This document shows, piece after piece, positions 41,406 through 51,770 of a DNA stretch of 51,770 nt. The translations under genes and the position numbers were made by a program. Where the stretch lies: NCBI GenBank assembly GCA_049999805.1, contig JBNGIO010002463.1, positions 1 to 51,770 of the forward strand, in the 5' to 3' direction. Within the stretch, counting starts at the first letter, position 1, and each line of letters begins with the position of its first letter. The DNA comes from Folioceros fuciformis (Eukaryota; Anthocerotophyta; Anthocerotopsida; Anthocerotales). The notes below the pieces were generated by a model, which searched no databases, was not told where the DNA came from, and saw only the letters and a program-made list of their open reading frames with translations.

Positions 41406-42626
41406 ATGTCTGCAGCCTCAGGGTGGGTTTGCGCGCCGCCCACCTGGGAGCCACGGCTAATCCGGGCTTCCTCATCCCGGGGCCACTGCTCTGGCCCTCA
41501 CCTTGTTTGCTGTAGGTTGAAGGTTAGATGTGAGGGAGATGGAACCCCATCCTCGCAGGAGCAGACTGCGGTGCGGAAAAAGGTGTTGCGCCGCACCTCA
41601 GCTCCCGCTCCTCCAGCCTCTGCGGCAGCTGGAGACTCAGCACCATCTCCGCTGAAAACGATTGGCGTGGAGGAGGAGGGCGTGTCCTGGGAAGGTGTTG
41701 CCAAGGTGGACAGAGCGCGAGCCGAAGACGGAACCAACTGGGGGTATTGATGTTTGTGTCATGGCCAATTTGGCTGCTGGGGGCGGACTCTTCGTGACGG
41801 GGAAATTGTGTGGGAACGGTGGCATGTGCAGTCGCGTTGCAGCGCTGGCAGCGGGTGACATTACCGCCCTGTTGCTCTTCTCAGGAGTAGGACGGGTCAG
41901 CCACGGTCTGCCCCTCGATTGGGAAATTGTACGAACAGCGGATCCCTTCATTGCAGGTGCATTCTGTCACAAGGTTGCCTTCAGAGAGAGATGCTGTCAT
42001 GTGCAGTCGCATGAGCTGAGTCCTAACCCGGCGCCCTGTCCATCTGCAAATCCTATTCGCAGGCTGGCTTTTAGGATCATACTTCGTGGGTGGCTATGGT
42101 CCAGAAGGCCAGGGTGAACAGGGCCTTCCGTCTGCAAGCCTCTCTGCTGTTAAATCTTGGGCTGTGGGGGTCCCTGTAAGTGTGACCGCAATCGTTTCAC
42201 CGCGTTGAGGCTGTGCATGGAATCAAGTAGATAGCAGGCAGTTTTGTAAACCCTAACGAACTGTCATTCCAGCTGGGATTGGCTATCAGGACTTACACCA
42301 CGGGTCATCCTCCTGCCCAACCTTTCATTCTAGTTTCCCTGGCCAGCATTTTTGTGCTCCTCACTGGCTGGCGGGCTGCGTTCACGGCGTTGTTTCCAAA
42401 TGACGTAGCGACTGGAGTTCTAGAGCAAGGGGATAAGAAGGGGAGCGTGCTCGAGCTTTTCCAGGTTTGCTTTCAGCGTTATGTTCGAAATTCGTCAGCT
42501 GCGATGTCGACTCTTTTTCATCACCCTTCCTCGTGACATAACAACAGTTTGGCAGGCTAACTGACTGACAGTTTGGCTACGCGCTGTCTGATACAGCTCT
42601 TGGGGTCACTTGTTCGCCGATGGTAA
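41406..42626 (+). CDS. DUF3054 family chloroplast membrane protein
   Basis: Five exons: 41406-41743, 41832-41956, 42063-42175, 42273-42464, 42597-42626 (265 residues; phases 2, 1, 0, 0 all consistent). Residues 1 to about 50 form a chloroplast transit-like segment (MSAASGWVCAPP...), followed by a variable Ala/Pro-rich linker. The conserved part begins RVAALAAGDITALLLFSGVG and RVSHGLPLDWEIVRTADPFI, continues AGWLLGSYFVGGYGPEGQ, SLSAVKSWAVGVPLGLAIRT and PFILVSLASIFVLLTGWRA, and ends LLGSLVRRW. Three or four hydrophobic segments indicate an integral membrane protein, found in cyanobacteria and plants. Function is not established. Inference: inner envelope or thylakoid location. Confidence 0.86.
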
Positions 42627-42816
42627 GCGGGACGTAAGCATGTTGGGGCGAGCAAGTGACATTTCTGCGAGTAACGCGAGATTATCATAGTTGCCTATAA
42701 GGTCGATTCTAGATACGATGAAGCTATCGGAGCGCATGAGAGGAAGTAGTTGAGAACCCGTGTAGCGTACTAAACTATGATACGAATGCACAAACGTCAA
42801 CGAAGGCCCCAAAATC

Positions 42817-42888
42817 TCCAGTGTACACCAACACGGAAAAATCCTCGGAATCCTCGGAAAAATCCAGTGTATACCAACACGGAAAAAA
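42817..42888. repeat. Short direct repeat, 46-bp spacing
   Basis: Two copies beginning TCCAGTGTACACCAACACGG and TCCAGTGTATACCAACACGG, each followed by GGAAAAA. Confidence 0.75.
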
Positions 42889-44452
42889 TGGCGTAACGAG
42901 GACGTTTCACATTGTGGCCAAGATCGGTAGTGCATGACCGGGACAGTTTACAAATATGGCCAACTCGAAGAGTTAAAGCGTCGTAATCAGAGAAATGAAA
43001 ATAACACCGTACGAAGTTCACACAACCTGCTGTCTATAACGCCTTATCACTCAGCAACCTTGCTCCCAAAAGCTCAGTCCAAACCTGCCAATACCATATG
43101 CTCCCTCCACAATTAGTGTTTCGTGGTCCTGTCTGGAAGGTCCAATACAAGACGACACTCCTATTATTTACATGAACCAGTGGCTCGCCGCTGACCCCAG
43201 CATCCTGCAGGAAGAAAAATTCAAAACACGATCACCAGCCCTATCAAGTCTTGCCAGATGACAGCTCCTGATAACAGCCACCATAAGTACCGCACACCGT
43301 CGTAGCTTTAAAAGTATGACAGCTCCAACGCTCTAGACAGAAATTCACATCCTCAATCTGCTGTCAAGATTCTTGTCAACAACCTGACAGAATCTCCGCA
43401 GGTACATATTCCTCCTGTGTTTGCATGAGAACTCCTTCTATGGGTTTTTCTTGCACCTGTTCAAACTCCACCTGAAGCACGCTCTTCAACACATTAGTCC
43501 TACAGTGCCACAACATTACATCCTTGCTACGAGTGGCACTGCACAACACAGAAATTCAAGAACCACACCTCGAGAGACGACTGTACTTTCGTGTGGACTC
43601 CTATCTGGGGCAGACTTTTCTCCTGCAAGCAGTCATGATTGCACACAATCTCACAACAGAGAGGGCAACCATTAGCTGCTCAGAAGTTAGGACCCATGAG
43701 AACCAACCCAACCATGAATGATTGGGGAATGGTGAGAGTCCTCAAATCTACAGAAAAACCTTCAGCCTTGTATTCACTCTCAGTGTAAAGAGAGCAGTAT
43801 CCCGCCATCCTCATTCAGGAACCCCGAAAGGTAGATGCAGGAACCACAAACTCTGTGGTGCACTTGCAGCAACTGTTCCTCGAGGGAACAGATCTTGAGG
43901 CATCACACAGCCGATATAACTAGAAGGCCAGCCCAGAGGAGCTTGTAACTCGTGCTCCTGCAGCCAACAAGCATAGTCCTCCCTGAGCTGTAGTGGCTCA
44001 GGCCACCCCTCCAATCAGCTGATGCAAAAGACTTTGGCAGACCACCCACAGGTCCTTGAACAGGTTCTCAATAGTAGTACCCCAATCCCAATCCATGTGA
44101 ATCTTGATGGAACAGTTAGAGCGTTGCTGCTCACGACAGGTGATAAAAAAACTACCCATCACGAGTTAGACACTCCACTTCCATGGGGAGACAGAACTAT
44201 ATACAATCTACAGACCTAAGTGATAAGCTCCCGCTGTCTGAGAAAGGTCACACCTAAGACCTAATTCAAAGCCTAAAGAATCCAATACCCATCGATACAT
44301 ACTACAAAATGTGACTTCATACTGCGCAGGTCTAAAGGGGACAGAGACAAGCTGTCAACAACTGGGATAGCACAACATCCCTTGGGCCAGTACCTACAAG
44401 ACTTCAGGAGAAGTTCAAGTGAGGATTCGCTTGTTCATATACTAAGTTCAGT

Positions 44453-44505
44453 ATTTTCTCTTTTTTGTCCTTTTCTTTCTTTCACCTTTTTTTAATTTTT
44501 GTGTG
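44453..44505 (-). other. A-rich tract downstream of poly(A) polymerase gene
   Basis: Read on the minus strand this is strongly A-rich (runs of A broken by G and C), about 280-330 bp after the stop of the intronless poly(A) polymerase gene. It could be a degraded retrocopy poly(A) tail or an ordinary 3' flank. Confidence 0.35.
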
Positions 44506-44784
44506 ATTTTTCCGCTGAACCCACAATTCCCTGCCATGTCACGTACCCCTGGAAGCAACATATATTTCTTGGTTTGTTGACATGCCATATTCTTCAGCAA
44601 CATACTCTTACCCGTTGCGCAGGCATGTTCGAAATGCCTGGATTCAGTCGGAGGGGCAGGACTGCCATTGAAACCGTATCCTAAACAGTTGGCTTCACGG
44701 TTTGGTTGACATAATCTCCAGGTCTTGCTACTTGATGTCGTCAATGACAACAAGCGAGGACCGATGAAGATGGCCTCTTACATA

Positions 44785-46629
44785 TCATGCACAAATATAG
44801 TTAGGTATTTGAATCCCTGTGTCCATACTGGATCGCACAACACTACCATTCTTCTTGGCTGGCTTAGCCTCTAGGTCTTCCGTTGCTCTTTTAAAACCCC
44901 GTTCGCCTTTCAGAGCTTCCCCCTCCCTCCCACCTCCATCCGCCTTGGAGCTGCCATATTTCTCAAGTTCAGGGGAACCTTCCCCATTGTTCACCCTAGC
45001 ACCTACTTCACCTTCAAGGGTACCGTCCTCCCCAAAATCTTCACCCTGCCTCCCACATTTGACATTACGTTCGGTACCAACACCTTCACCTGACCTTTTT
45101 TTTGAGCCACCCTTGGACCTGTCAGGAGGCGTTGATCCAGTTTGCCCTGGCAACCTTCTTGGAGGGCGAGCTGGACGTACTCCTCCCGGAAAGACATAGT
45201 CTGGAAGTTGCCTCCGCTGCACATGAGAGACAGAGATATCCATGCCATGCCTTCTCATGGCATACAAGTTGACTGCGTACTTAAACTCGTCCACCGTTGT
45301 GGAAATGTCGAAGCGCTGACCCTCCAGTGGTACACTTTGTTTCCGCCGGAGACCCATGAAGAACGATGAATGTCTCCCTCGCTTCGATTCATCCACAAAC
45401 GTACATGGATGAGGATGACACTGAAGCTCCCCGTACGTGTACCGCTCAATTTTCAGGGTAAGCTGCCTCAGCCGAGACTCAACCCACCCTTTCCAAGGCC
45501 GAAGGTCATCTGCGTGCTCCGCCAGTATGTCAATCTGCAGGTAGTTCCTGTAAGCATCAAAGAAAGGGTAAGGCTCAAACAGCGTCCTCCAGTCCGCTTT
45601 GGTCACCTCCAGGCCCTCACAAACATCATTGCCACGCTGGAATTCTTCAGTCATCACACGCAAAGTACTCGTTGAAACAGAATAACTGGAATTCATGCAA
45701 GGATAGGCAGGAGTAATTATGGGCATCAGGTGAGTTCTGTCCATGGCATTCTTGCGGGGATCCCATACAGGGAGACCTAGAGTGCCCTCCTCAATAGAAC
45801 AAAGCATAACAGGATTGGGCCATCTCCACTGAGTGAAGACACGGAAAAACCGAGAAACTAGCATGCTAGGGACAGCACAGGGATATAGCTGGCAGATACG
45901 AGCCACAAGCAGGGCCCAGTTAACTCCTCCCAAAAACCCCATCACATTGGAGTAGACACCACGGCGCCTCGCCCACAACTTCATGCAGCGGAGGGTTGTT
46001 CGGAAGTTAGGGATATTCGGAACCAATCTCAAAATTTGATCTGTCACCCTACATCCATTGAGACTCCTCACGCTCTGCTCGTCCACATTTCTCAAAATAG
46101 ATTCTTGAGATATGTCAAGATCCTCGGAGACGACCCAGTGATTCAGCCTGGCATACAGAAGATCGATAGAAATGTTGTTGAACTTGAACTTCATGACAGG
46201 TACGTGAGCGTCTGGAACTGGATGGAGCTCGGTCACTTCATGCATTTCAGCTAGCATATCATGCAAGTGGCCAAAAAAATCCTCTTCACGGGTGGCAAAG
46301 CGAGGGCCGACACAGAGGGTATCGATATCATCCCGGGGTCCATGTACTCCAAGCCGGTACGAACCGAAGGTGAAAATCCTTGCATTGGCAGACTGCACCA
46401 TCTCCTCATTGTAGCCCTTGTCCCTGCTTATATTCTTCACCCAAAGCTTAACGGCCTGATCCAGATGGCCCAGCACCTCCTCCCTCCGAACCGCCTCCTC
46501 CTGACTCTCGTACAGTCCAGCGGACGCCAAGTAGTTTTCCAGCTCCCTAGTTCTGGTGAGATCCTGCTCCGTGGGACCGGCAGTAGAGATGGGCTCGGTA
46601 ACCCCTAGATACGGCACGGCATTCTGCAT
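44785..46629 (-). CDS. PAPS: Nuclear poly(A) polymerase, intronless
   Basis: A single frame of 614 residues runs from ATG 46629-46627 (MQNAVPYLGVTEPISTAGPT, the usual N-terminus of plant enzymes) to the stop at 44785. The catalytic domain is complete: FGSYRLGVHGPRDDIDTLCV holds two of the three metal-binding aspartates (about residues 101 and 103) and ISIDLLYARL the third (about 156). Helical central and RNA-binding domains follow (RCMKLWARRRGVYSNVMGFL, PVWDPRKNAMDRTHLMPIIT, YPFFDAYRNYLQI). The last 120 residues are Gly/Glu/Lys-rich and disordered, with nuclear-signal-like KRGERG and PAKK stretches. The enzyme adds poly(A) tails to pre-mRNA in the nucleus. Plant genes of this family normally have many introns; none is seen here. 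All catalytic residues are kept, so it is probably functional. Confidence 0.95.
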   Translation of the reverse strand: MQNAVPYLGVTEPISTAGPTEQDLTRTRELENYLASAGLYESQEEAVRREEVLGHLDQAVKLWVKNISRDKGYNEEMVQSANARIFTFGSYRLGVHGPRDDIDTLCVGPRFATREEDFFGHLHDMLAEMHEVTELHPVPDAHVPVMKFKFNNISIDLLYARLNHWVVSEDLDISQESILRNVDEQSVRSLNGCRVTDQILRLVPNIPNFRTTLRCMKLWARRRGVYSNVMGFLGGVNWALLVARICQLYPCAVPSMLVSRFFRVFTQWRWPNPVMLCSIEEGTLGLPVWDPRKNAMDRTHLMPIITPAYPCMNSSYSVSTSTLRVMTEEFQRGNDVCEGLEVTKADWRTLFEPYPFFDAYRNYLQIDILAEHADDLRPWKGWVESRLRQLTLKIERYTYGELQCHPHPCTFVDESKRGRHSSFFMGLRRKQSVPLEGQRFDISTTVDEFKYAVNLYAMRRHGMDISVSHVQRRQLPDYVFPGGVRPARPPRRLPGQTGSTPPDRSKGGSKKRSGEGVGTERNVKCGRQGEDFGEDGTLEGEVGARVNNGEGSPELEKYGSSKADGGGREGEALKGERGFKRATEDLEAKPAKKNGSVVRSSMDTGIQIPNYICA

Positions 46630-48283
46630 CCTGGCAGCGCTCCACGGCACACCTGGACAAGCTCACAACTGCTAAGGATAGAACACGGTAAGCAGAACGA
46701 CAATAGAACGAAGGGCACCTCAACTCACGCCCACCATGGCAGCCCTCCCATACCATGCACACACCACACCGCCGCAAGCAATAGCACACACGAGTAAGAC
46801 GCAAACATCCATAAACAGAGAGTGAAAAAGCACACGCACAAGACACCGAGCTACGCACCTTCCACAACCCTTGCGGCGCAGTCAAAAAGCACCTGAAAGT
46901 AGAGGCAGAGGCGGACGGAACTCGCGCACCTCCCACCACGCCGGCATGCACCTCCTCCACTCCCCGAGAGCTGAGCAGCGGTCGCGAGAGCCTGCCTGAC
47001 CTAAACCAAACGCGTGAGACACCACACGAGAACCGGGCAGGCAGGCAAAGCGAGCTTCAATCCAAGAGTTCCCACTAGCCGCCTCCTCCAGCCGCGGCGA
47101 AGTGAAGGCCGGGCTTCGCCTCCCCTCGCCTGGCTGAGCGGAGGCCCAGCCTATGTCGACGCCGGGGAGCAGCAACCACCTTCCCGGAGCGGGGGTACAG
47201 CAGGCCCTGGCACCGTCAGCCGCACAGCATGCAGGCGCGGGCGATCGAGAGGCTAGGAGGAGGGGACCCGACAAGGAGACGCCTGGGTGTCGCCGTGAGC
47301 GAATGTGGGAAGGCACATGCAGCCTCCTACACAGGCCAACGACATGCAGCAAAGCCCCACGGTCCGAGAAGAGGAAACAGAGCCGAAGACAGACAAGCGA
47401 GGCAGAGGAGACAGTGCAGCCGGGCAGAAGCGGAGAGAATGCACTTGCGCCCGGGCCCAGTCACCCGCAACCCTAATGAGATTTTGCCTCTGATGTCGAC
47501 TTTGTACACACACCCACCAACAAACAGACATCCACTTACCAATGGAGACCCCGTCTCATACATATATACCAGTAAGCTAAACATCAAAACCTCTCCGGTC
47601 TCGCTCTCACTTCCTCGGTCAGACTTTCCTTTCCATATCTCTATTTTGTTGTTGACTAGCTCGCCCCGACCGGACTCCCACCATTTATGTTTTTAGCCGA
47701 TTTATAATACTTTTGAAGCTCACGCGGTGTTAAACTCAAGAACAATGCCAACAAGTTTTCTTCAACCTCCTCATGTTTGTCCATAGTTTGTTCCTTCGGA
47801 GTGGATCTTTTTTCCATCTTGATACCAAGCTTACATACAAGAAAGCAAAGGAGTCCAAGAAGTCTATTAGCGTCTACTTAGACCCACTAAAGAAAGAAAA
47901 AAAATATCCAAAATTACAAAAAATAATTTAGAGGCTTATGTGGAGGAAGGAAGAACAAAAGAGATCCATTACAATCCATTTGCAGGAACAAGAAGAGGAA
48001 GACATGAAGGCTTACGTTACATGAAAAGATCTTTACCCTACTCCTTTTTACATCACAAAGCATTCAACTAACATGCAGCATATCACTTGTTAGCAGGACA
48101 ACACATGTATTATATTTTTCATATTTAAAGCCACATTATTAGCATTTAAATTACCAAGTGTGTTGTCCCATAACCATCTCCATGGTGGAGATGAACAAAC
48201 CCATGAATAAACATGTAGCTTTTAACACAAGGAATCATTGTACCCAAGTTCATTCTACAATTCTAGCGCACCTACCTAGAGCT
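46630..48283. other. 5' region of poly(A) polymerase gene and intergenic DNA
   Basis: GC-rich up to about 47.7 kb, in line with a leader, promoter and perhaps a 5' UTR intron of the minus-strand gene. Then AT-rich with no gene. No other coding sequence was recognised. Confidence 0.4.
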
Positions 48284-49925
48284 GCATCTTGAAGTCATGC
48301 ACGCCTAATGTGGGTAATACCTTAAAGCCAAGTAGGCTTCTTGTGGTTCATCTTAAAGCCAAGTACACCTACTGTGGGTTCCATATGAAAGCCAAGTACA
48401 CTGGTTTTGAGATCCATGTGAAAGCCATGTGGGCCTTTTGTGGGTTCCATCTTAAGGGTGAGTACATCTACTCTAGGTTCCATCTTAATGTGGAGTACAC
48501 CTACTATGTGTTCCCTCTTAGAGTTTAGTACACCTACTCTAGGGTTCCATCTTAAAGTCGAGTACATCTATTCAAGGTACTATGGTTCTTTCTCAAAGTC
48601 GAGACAGCTATTGTGGCTTTCGTCTTACAGCCAAGTACACATGCTCTAGATTCTTTCTTGAAGTATGTACTACTGTAAGTTCTTTCTTCAAGGCAAGCAC
48701 AGCTATTGTAGCTTCCANNNNNNNNNNTACTGTAAGTTCTTTCTTCAAGGCAAGCACAGCTATTGTAGCTTCCATCTTAAAGCCAAGTACACCTACTCTA
48801 CATTCTTTCTTGAAGTATGTACTACTGTAAGTTCTTTCTTCAAGGCTTGCACAGTTATTGTGGGAAGGTTCCACATTAAAGCTTAGTACACCTACTTGGG
48901 TTCTTTCTTAAAGTCAAATATGCATTTGTGAGTTTCATTTGACAGCCAAGTACATCTACTCTAGGTTCTTTCTTTAAGTGAGGTCCGACTATGGGAGGTA
49001 CCATCTTAGAGTCAAAAAACATCTAGTCATGCTTCTTTCTTCATTAGTCAAGTACATCTACTATGCATCTCATCTTAAAGCTAAGTACACCTACTACAGG
49101 TTTCATCTTAAAGTGGTTGAGTACACCTATTCTAGGTTCTTTCTCGAAGTTGAGTACATCGATTATGGGTTCCATCTTAAAGCCAAGTACACCTAGTTAA
49201 GATTTTTTCTTGATCATTCAAGTACATCTATTGTCGCTTCCACCTTAAAGCCAAGTACACCTATACATTTTGGGTTCCATCTTCAAGTTGAGTACACCTA
49301 CTCTATGTTCTTTCCTAAACTTCGATACACCTAACGTCATTTCCATCTTAAAGCCGAGTACACCTACTACAGGTTTCATCTTAAAGTGGCTGAGTACACC
49401 TACTCTAGGCTCTTTTTTGAAGTCAAGTACATCGATTGTGGGTTCCATCTTAAAGCCAAGTACACCTAGTCAAGATTTTTTCTTGATCATTCAAGTGCAT
49501 TTATTGTCGCTTCCGCCTTAAAGCCAAGTATACCTATATATTCTGGGTTCCACCTTTAAAGTTGAGTACACATACTCTATGTTCTTTCCTGAAGTTCGGT
49601 ACACCTAACGTCATTTCCATCTTAAAGCCGAATACACCTGTCCTAGGTTCTAGCTCTAAAGTGCAATACACCTAACCCTACTTTCATCTTAAAGCCGAGT
49701 ACACCTGTTCTAGGTTCTAGCCCTAAAGTTCAATACACCTTCCCCTACTTTCATCTTAAAGCTGAGTACACATACTCCAAGTTTTAATCATGAAGTCCAT
49801 TACAAGTCCAATACACCTAACGTCAATTCCATCTTAAAGCCCAGTACACCTACTCTAGTCCCTTTCTTAAAGTCGAGTACATCTACCGTCGGTTGCATCT
49901 TCCAGCCAATACACCTACAACATGC
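48284..49925. repeat. Degenerate tandem repeat array (about 30-40-bp units)
   Basis: Dozens of related units built on CATCTTAAAGCCAAGTACAC, CTACTCTAGGTTC and TTTCTT. Units vary in length and order, with some larger blocks repeated (49070-49300 resembles 49355-49575). The many short open frames here only reflect the repeat. It contains the assembly gap at 48718-48727. Confidence 0.9.
48718..48727. other. Assembly gap (10 N) flanked by identical 47-bp segments
   Basis: Ten N bases. The 47 bp before the gap (48671-48717, TACTGTAAGTTCTTTCTTCA onwards) and the 47 bp after it (48728-48774) are the same, as expected when two contig ends overlap but were not merged. Confidence 0.95.
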
Positions 49926-51770
49926 TTCGTCTTAAATTCACATGCACCAACTCTTTAAAAACTTGCATATTGTCGTTTGCACGTCACATTCATAAACAGA
50001 AGCTAGGTCCACATAAGTACTCTAACACCATATTTATAAGTAAGAAAGGTCAAGGAAGTGGAAAAGTTAGCATAGGTACTCTTGCTAACACCTAATTATC
50101 ATGATATTATAAAAGAGTATATACCAAGCCTTAATAGCCTTTTGTTTGGTCTTGAATTTCAAGCAATTGAGTTCACGTGTCCATAAAATTATTTTCAACT
50201 TCTTTCCACCTTTTTGTGGCTATTAGAATTCAAGATTGGTTCTAAAATACAAAAATAATTAATATTTTAATACTCTTTTGTATTATTTTTATATTTTATG
50301 TATTTATTTTTTAACCATGATATTTTGGGTTTAGGGTAAGGAGCATCCTATTGAATAGCAATTTGCTGATCCTTCCTAGCCCTATTATCTCACCCACTAT
50401 ACGAAAATGAGGCCTTTAATAACCAAAACTACACTACATTTTATTGTAAAATCATTGTATAATTGTATCATCTTATTGTAAAATTTCTCAATTCCACCAT
50501 TGTGAACTGAGAGCTTCATTATGTTGTAAAATTGCTCATTTGGCACTACATTAGTAAAGTGATGATATGAAGCCACATCACTACCACATCGTTAAGTAAT
50601 GACATGGTATGACGTGAACTTTGAGGATGATTATCTTATGAAGATGCAAACTTGGGTGATACTTCACAAGTGGAGAATATTGTTGTAGAGCCTCTTGTTA
50701 AATAGCAATTGGCTGATACTCTAGAGCCCTATTATCCCACCACCAAGCGTCATCCTCAAGATTAATAGGTCGAACCACACTAGCATTTCATTCATTTTCG
50801 GTTGTTTACAAGCTCATGTTTCTCAGTTTCATGTCTCTAAGGTTCATCTTGATCCTCATAGCTATGAAGAAGTCATCAATGGACATGATGATCTTCACTA
50901 TTGGACATCCATTAGTAATGAGTACAATAATCTCATTATGAAAACTTAGAAGCTTTCATGGTAAAGGGTAGAAACTCATTAGTTGCAAGTGGGTGTTTAA
51001 AACCAAACTTAAAGCTAATTGTACTATTGCATGTCATAAATCTTGCCTAATTTTGCCGGAGGTCGGAAGGTGGTTTTTTTGGGTGTACATAATTGTTGTC
51101 CAATTTGCACCAAAGGCAAAAGATGCATGAACTCCATGTTGAGATGTCACCCCCGCCATGCTCAAAGGAGGTTAAAACAAGTTAGTTGAAGCAAGATGCA
51201 GAATCCCAAAACTAAGAGCACTATAACAAGGCTCTTAAACTCAAATAAAAAAGGAGAATTACAAAAACAACACAATACAAGTGAAGAGGGAGTTAGACTG
51301 CCTATACTAAGTGGGTTCATCCCTTCTTTTATGGACCTATGGGTGGCACTCTCATTTCGTGCCCAATATGGGATAAATGACCCTACAATACTTCTTTTGC
51401 CCAACATAGCAAAGTCTAATAAGCTATATATATATATATATATATCATAACCTTAATCACTCTTACCACTAATTAGTACAAACTCAATAAGCTGGATTAG
51501 CACTAATTAATATCAACGTTAATCATGCTTAACACTCCACACGAGACCCCACCATTAATATGGCATCATTGGGTTACTACAAGTTTGGTCTAGCCCAAAG
51601 AGGGCGGATTGCTCGATGAGCACTGGATTCGCCGAAGGAAAGAGTCTTACATCCAAGCCTCCACCTCTTGCCAAACCTCTCGTGCAACTTGCATTGGAAA
51701 AACATATGTTGGCTTTTGTGAGAAGCCCCACTCTTGCACAACCTACATGTTTCCTCCCCTGCTCCTACTA
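49926..51770. other. AT-rich intergenic DNA, no gene seen
   Basis: AT-rich with a (TA)n microsatellite at about 51424-51447. Two passages (near 50330-50400 and 50690-50760) share GAGC, TATTGAATAGCAATTTGCTG-like wording, which suggests repeat relics. No coherent coding sequence was found up to the right edge. Confidence 0.45.

Larger units (their letters stand above)
42627..44784. other. Intergenic, no gene seen
   Basis: No convincing coding sequence. A 46-bp near-direct repeat occurs at 42817-42888 (TCCAGTGTACACCAACACGG twice with small changes). An A-rich tract on the minus strand (44453-44505) follows the poly(A) polymerase gene. Confidence 0.45.

Noticed and set aside
49926-51770. Possible LTR retrotransposon at the right end
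   Set aside because: AT-rich DNA with a few repeated phrases but no reverse transcriptase, integrase, primer binding site or paired LTRs inside the window.

Overview
The window is nuclear DNA of a plant. The evidence is spliced genes with GT-AG introns of about 80-220 bp, thylakoid-targeted precursors, a PLS-class pentatricopeptide protein, a plant-type CDC6, and Harbinger-type transposon remains. The STIG1-like and PPR proteins resemble those of seed-free land plants, but the species cannot be fixed from the sequence.

Left part (1-26 kb) is accessory. Three STIG1-like cysteine-array loci occur: a gene cut by the left edge (1-1151, minus), a decayed inverted copy (6.06-7.21 kb, plus) and an intact 720-residue gene (21.9-24.06 kb, minus). 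A small diverged relative lies at 25.7-26.1 kb. Between them sit a decayed PIF/Harbinger element (2.15-4.68 kb) and, at about 9.4-17.8 kb, the most unusual object here. It is an apparent two-gene mobile element with divergent genes. The minus gene joins a ParB-like region to a beta-class (motif order IV then X/I) N6/N4-type DNA methyltransferase. The plus gene encodes a large uncharacterised transposase-like protein of the DUF7869 type. An intron of each gene carries regularly spaced ~22-bp palindromes (half-site GTGCGCCGGTC). Both genes hold isolated in-frame stops, so this copy looks dead or dying. Fragments of a CDC6-like pseudogene lie at 18.8-20.4 kb.

Middle part (28.5-42.6 kb) is ordinary gene-rich DNA. 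In order: PsbP-like PPL1 (plus), a PPR protein (plus), CDC6 (minus), an MBD10/11-like methyl-CpG-binding protein (minus), alkaline ceramidase (plus) and a DUF3054 chloroplast membrane protein (plus). I resolved exon structures by reading frame, splice consensus and family homology, and phases agree across all listed junctions of the complete genes.

Right part (44.8-51.8 kb) has a nuclear poly(A) polymerase gene with no introns (minus; possibly a retrogene), a long degenerate tandem repeat array (48.3-49.9 kb) with a 10-N assembly gap flanked by a duplicated segment, and AT-rich sequence without recognisable genes.

The housekeeping genes do not form an operon-like unit. Two of them (PPL1, DUF3054) and probably the PPR protein act in organelles; CDC6, MBD and poly(A) polymerase act in the nucleus.
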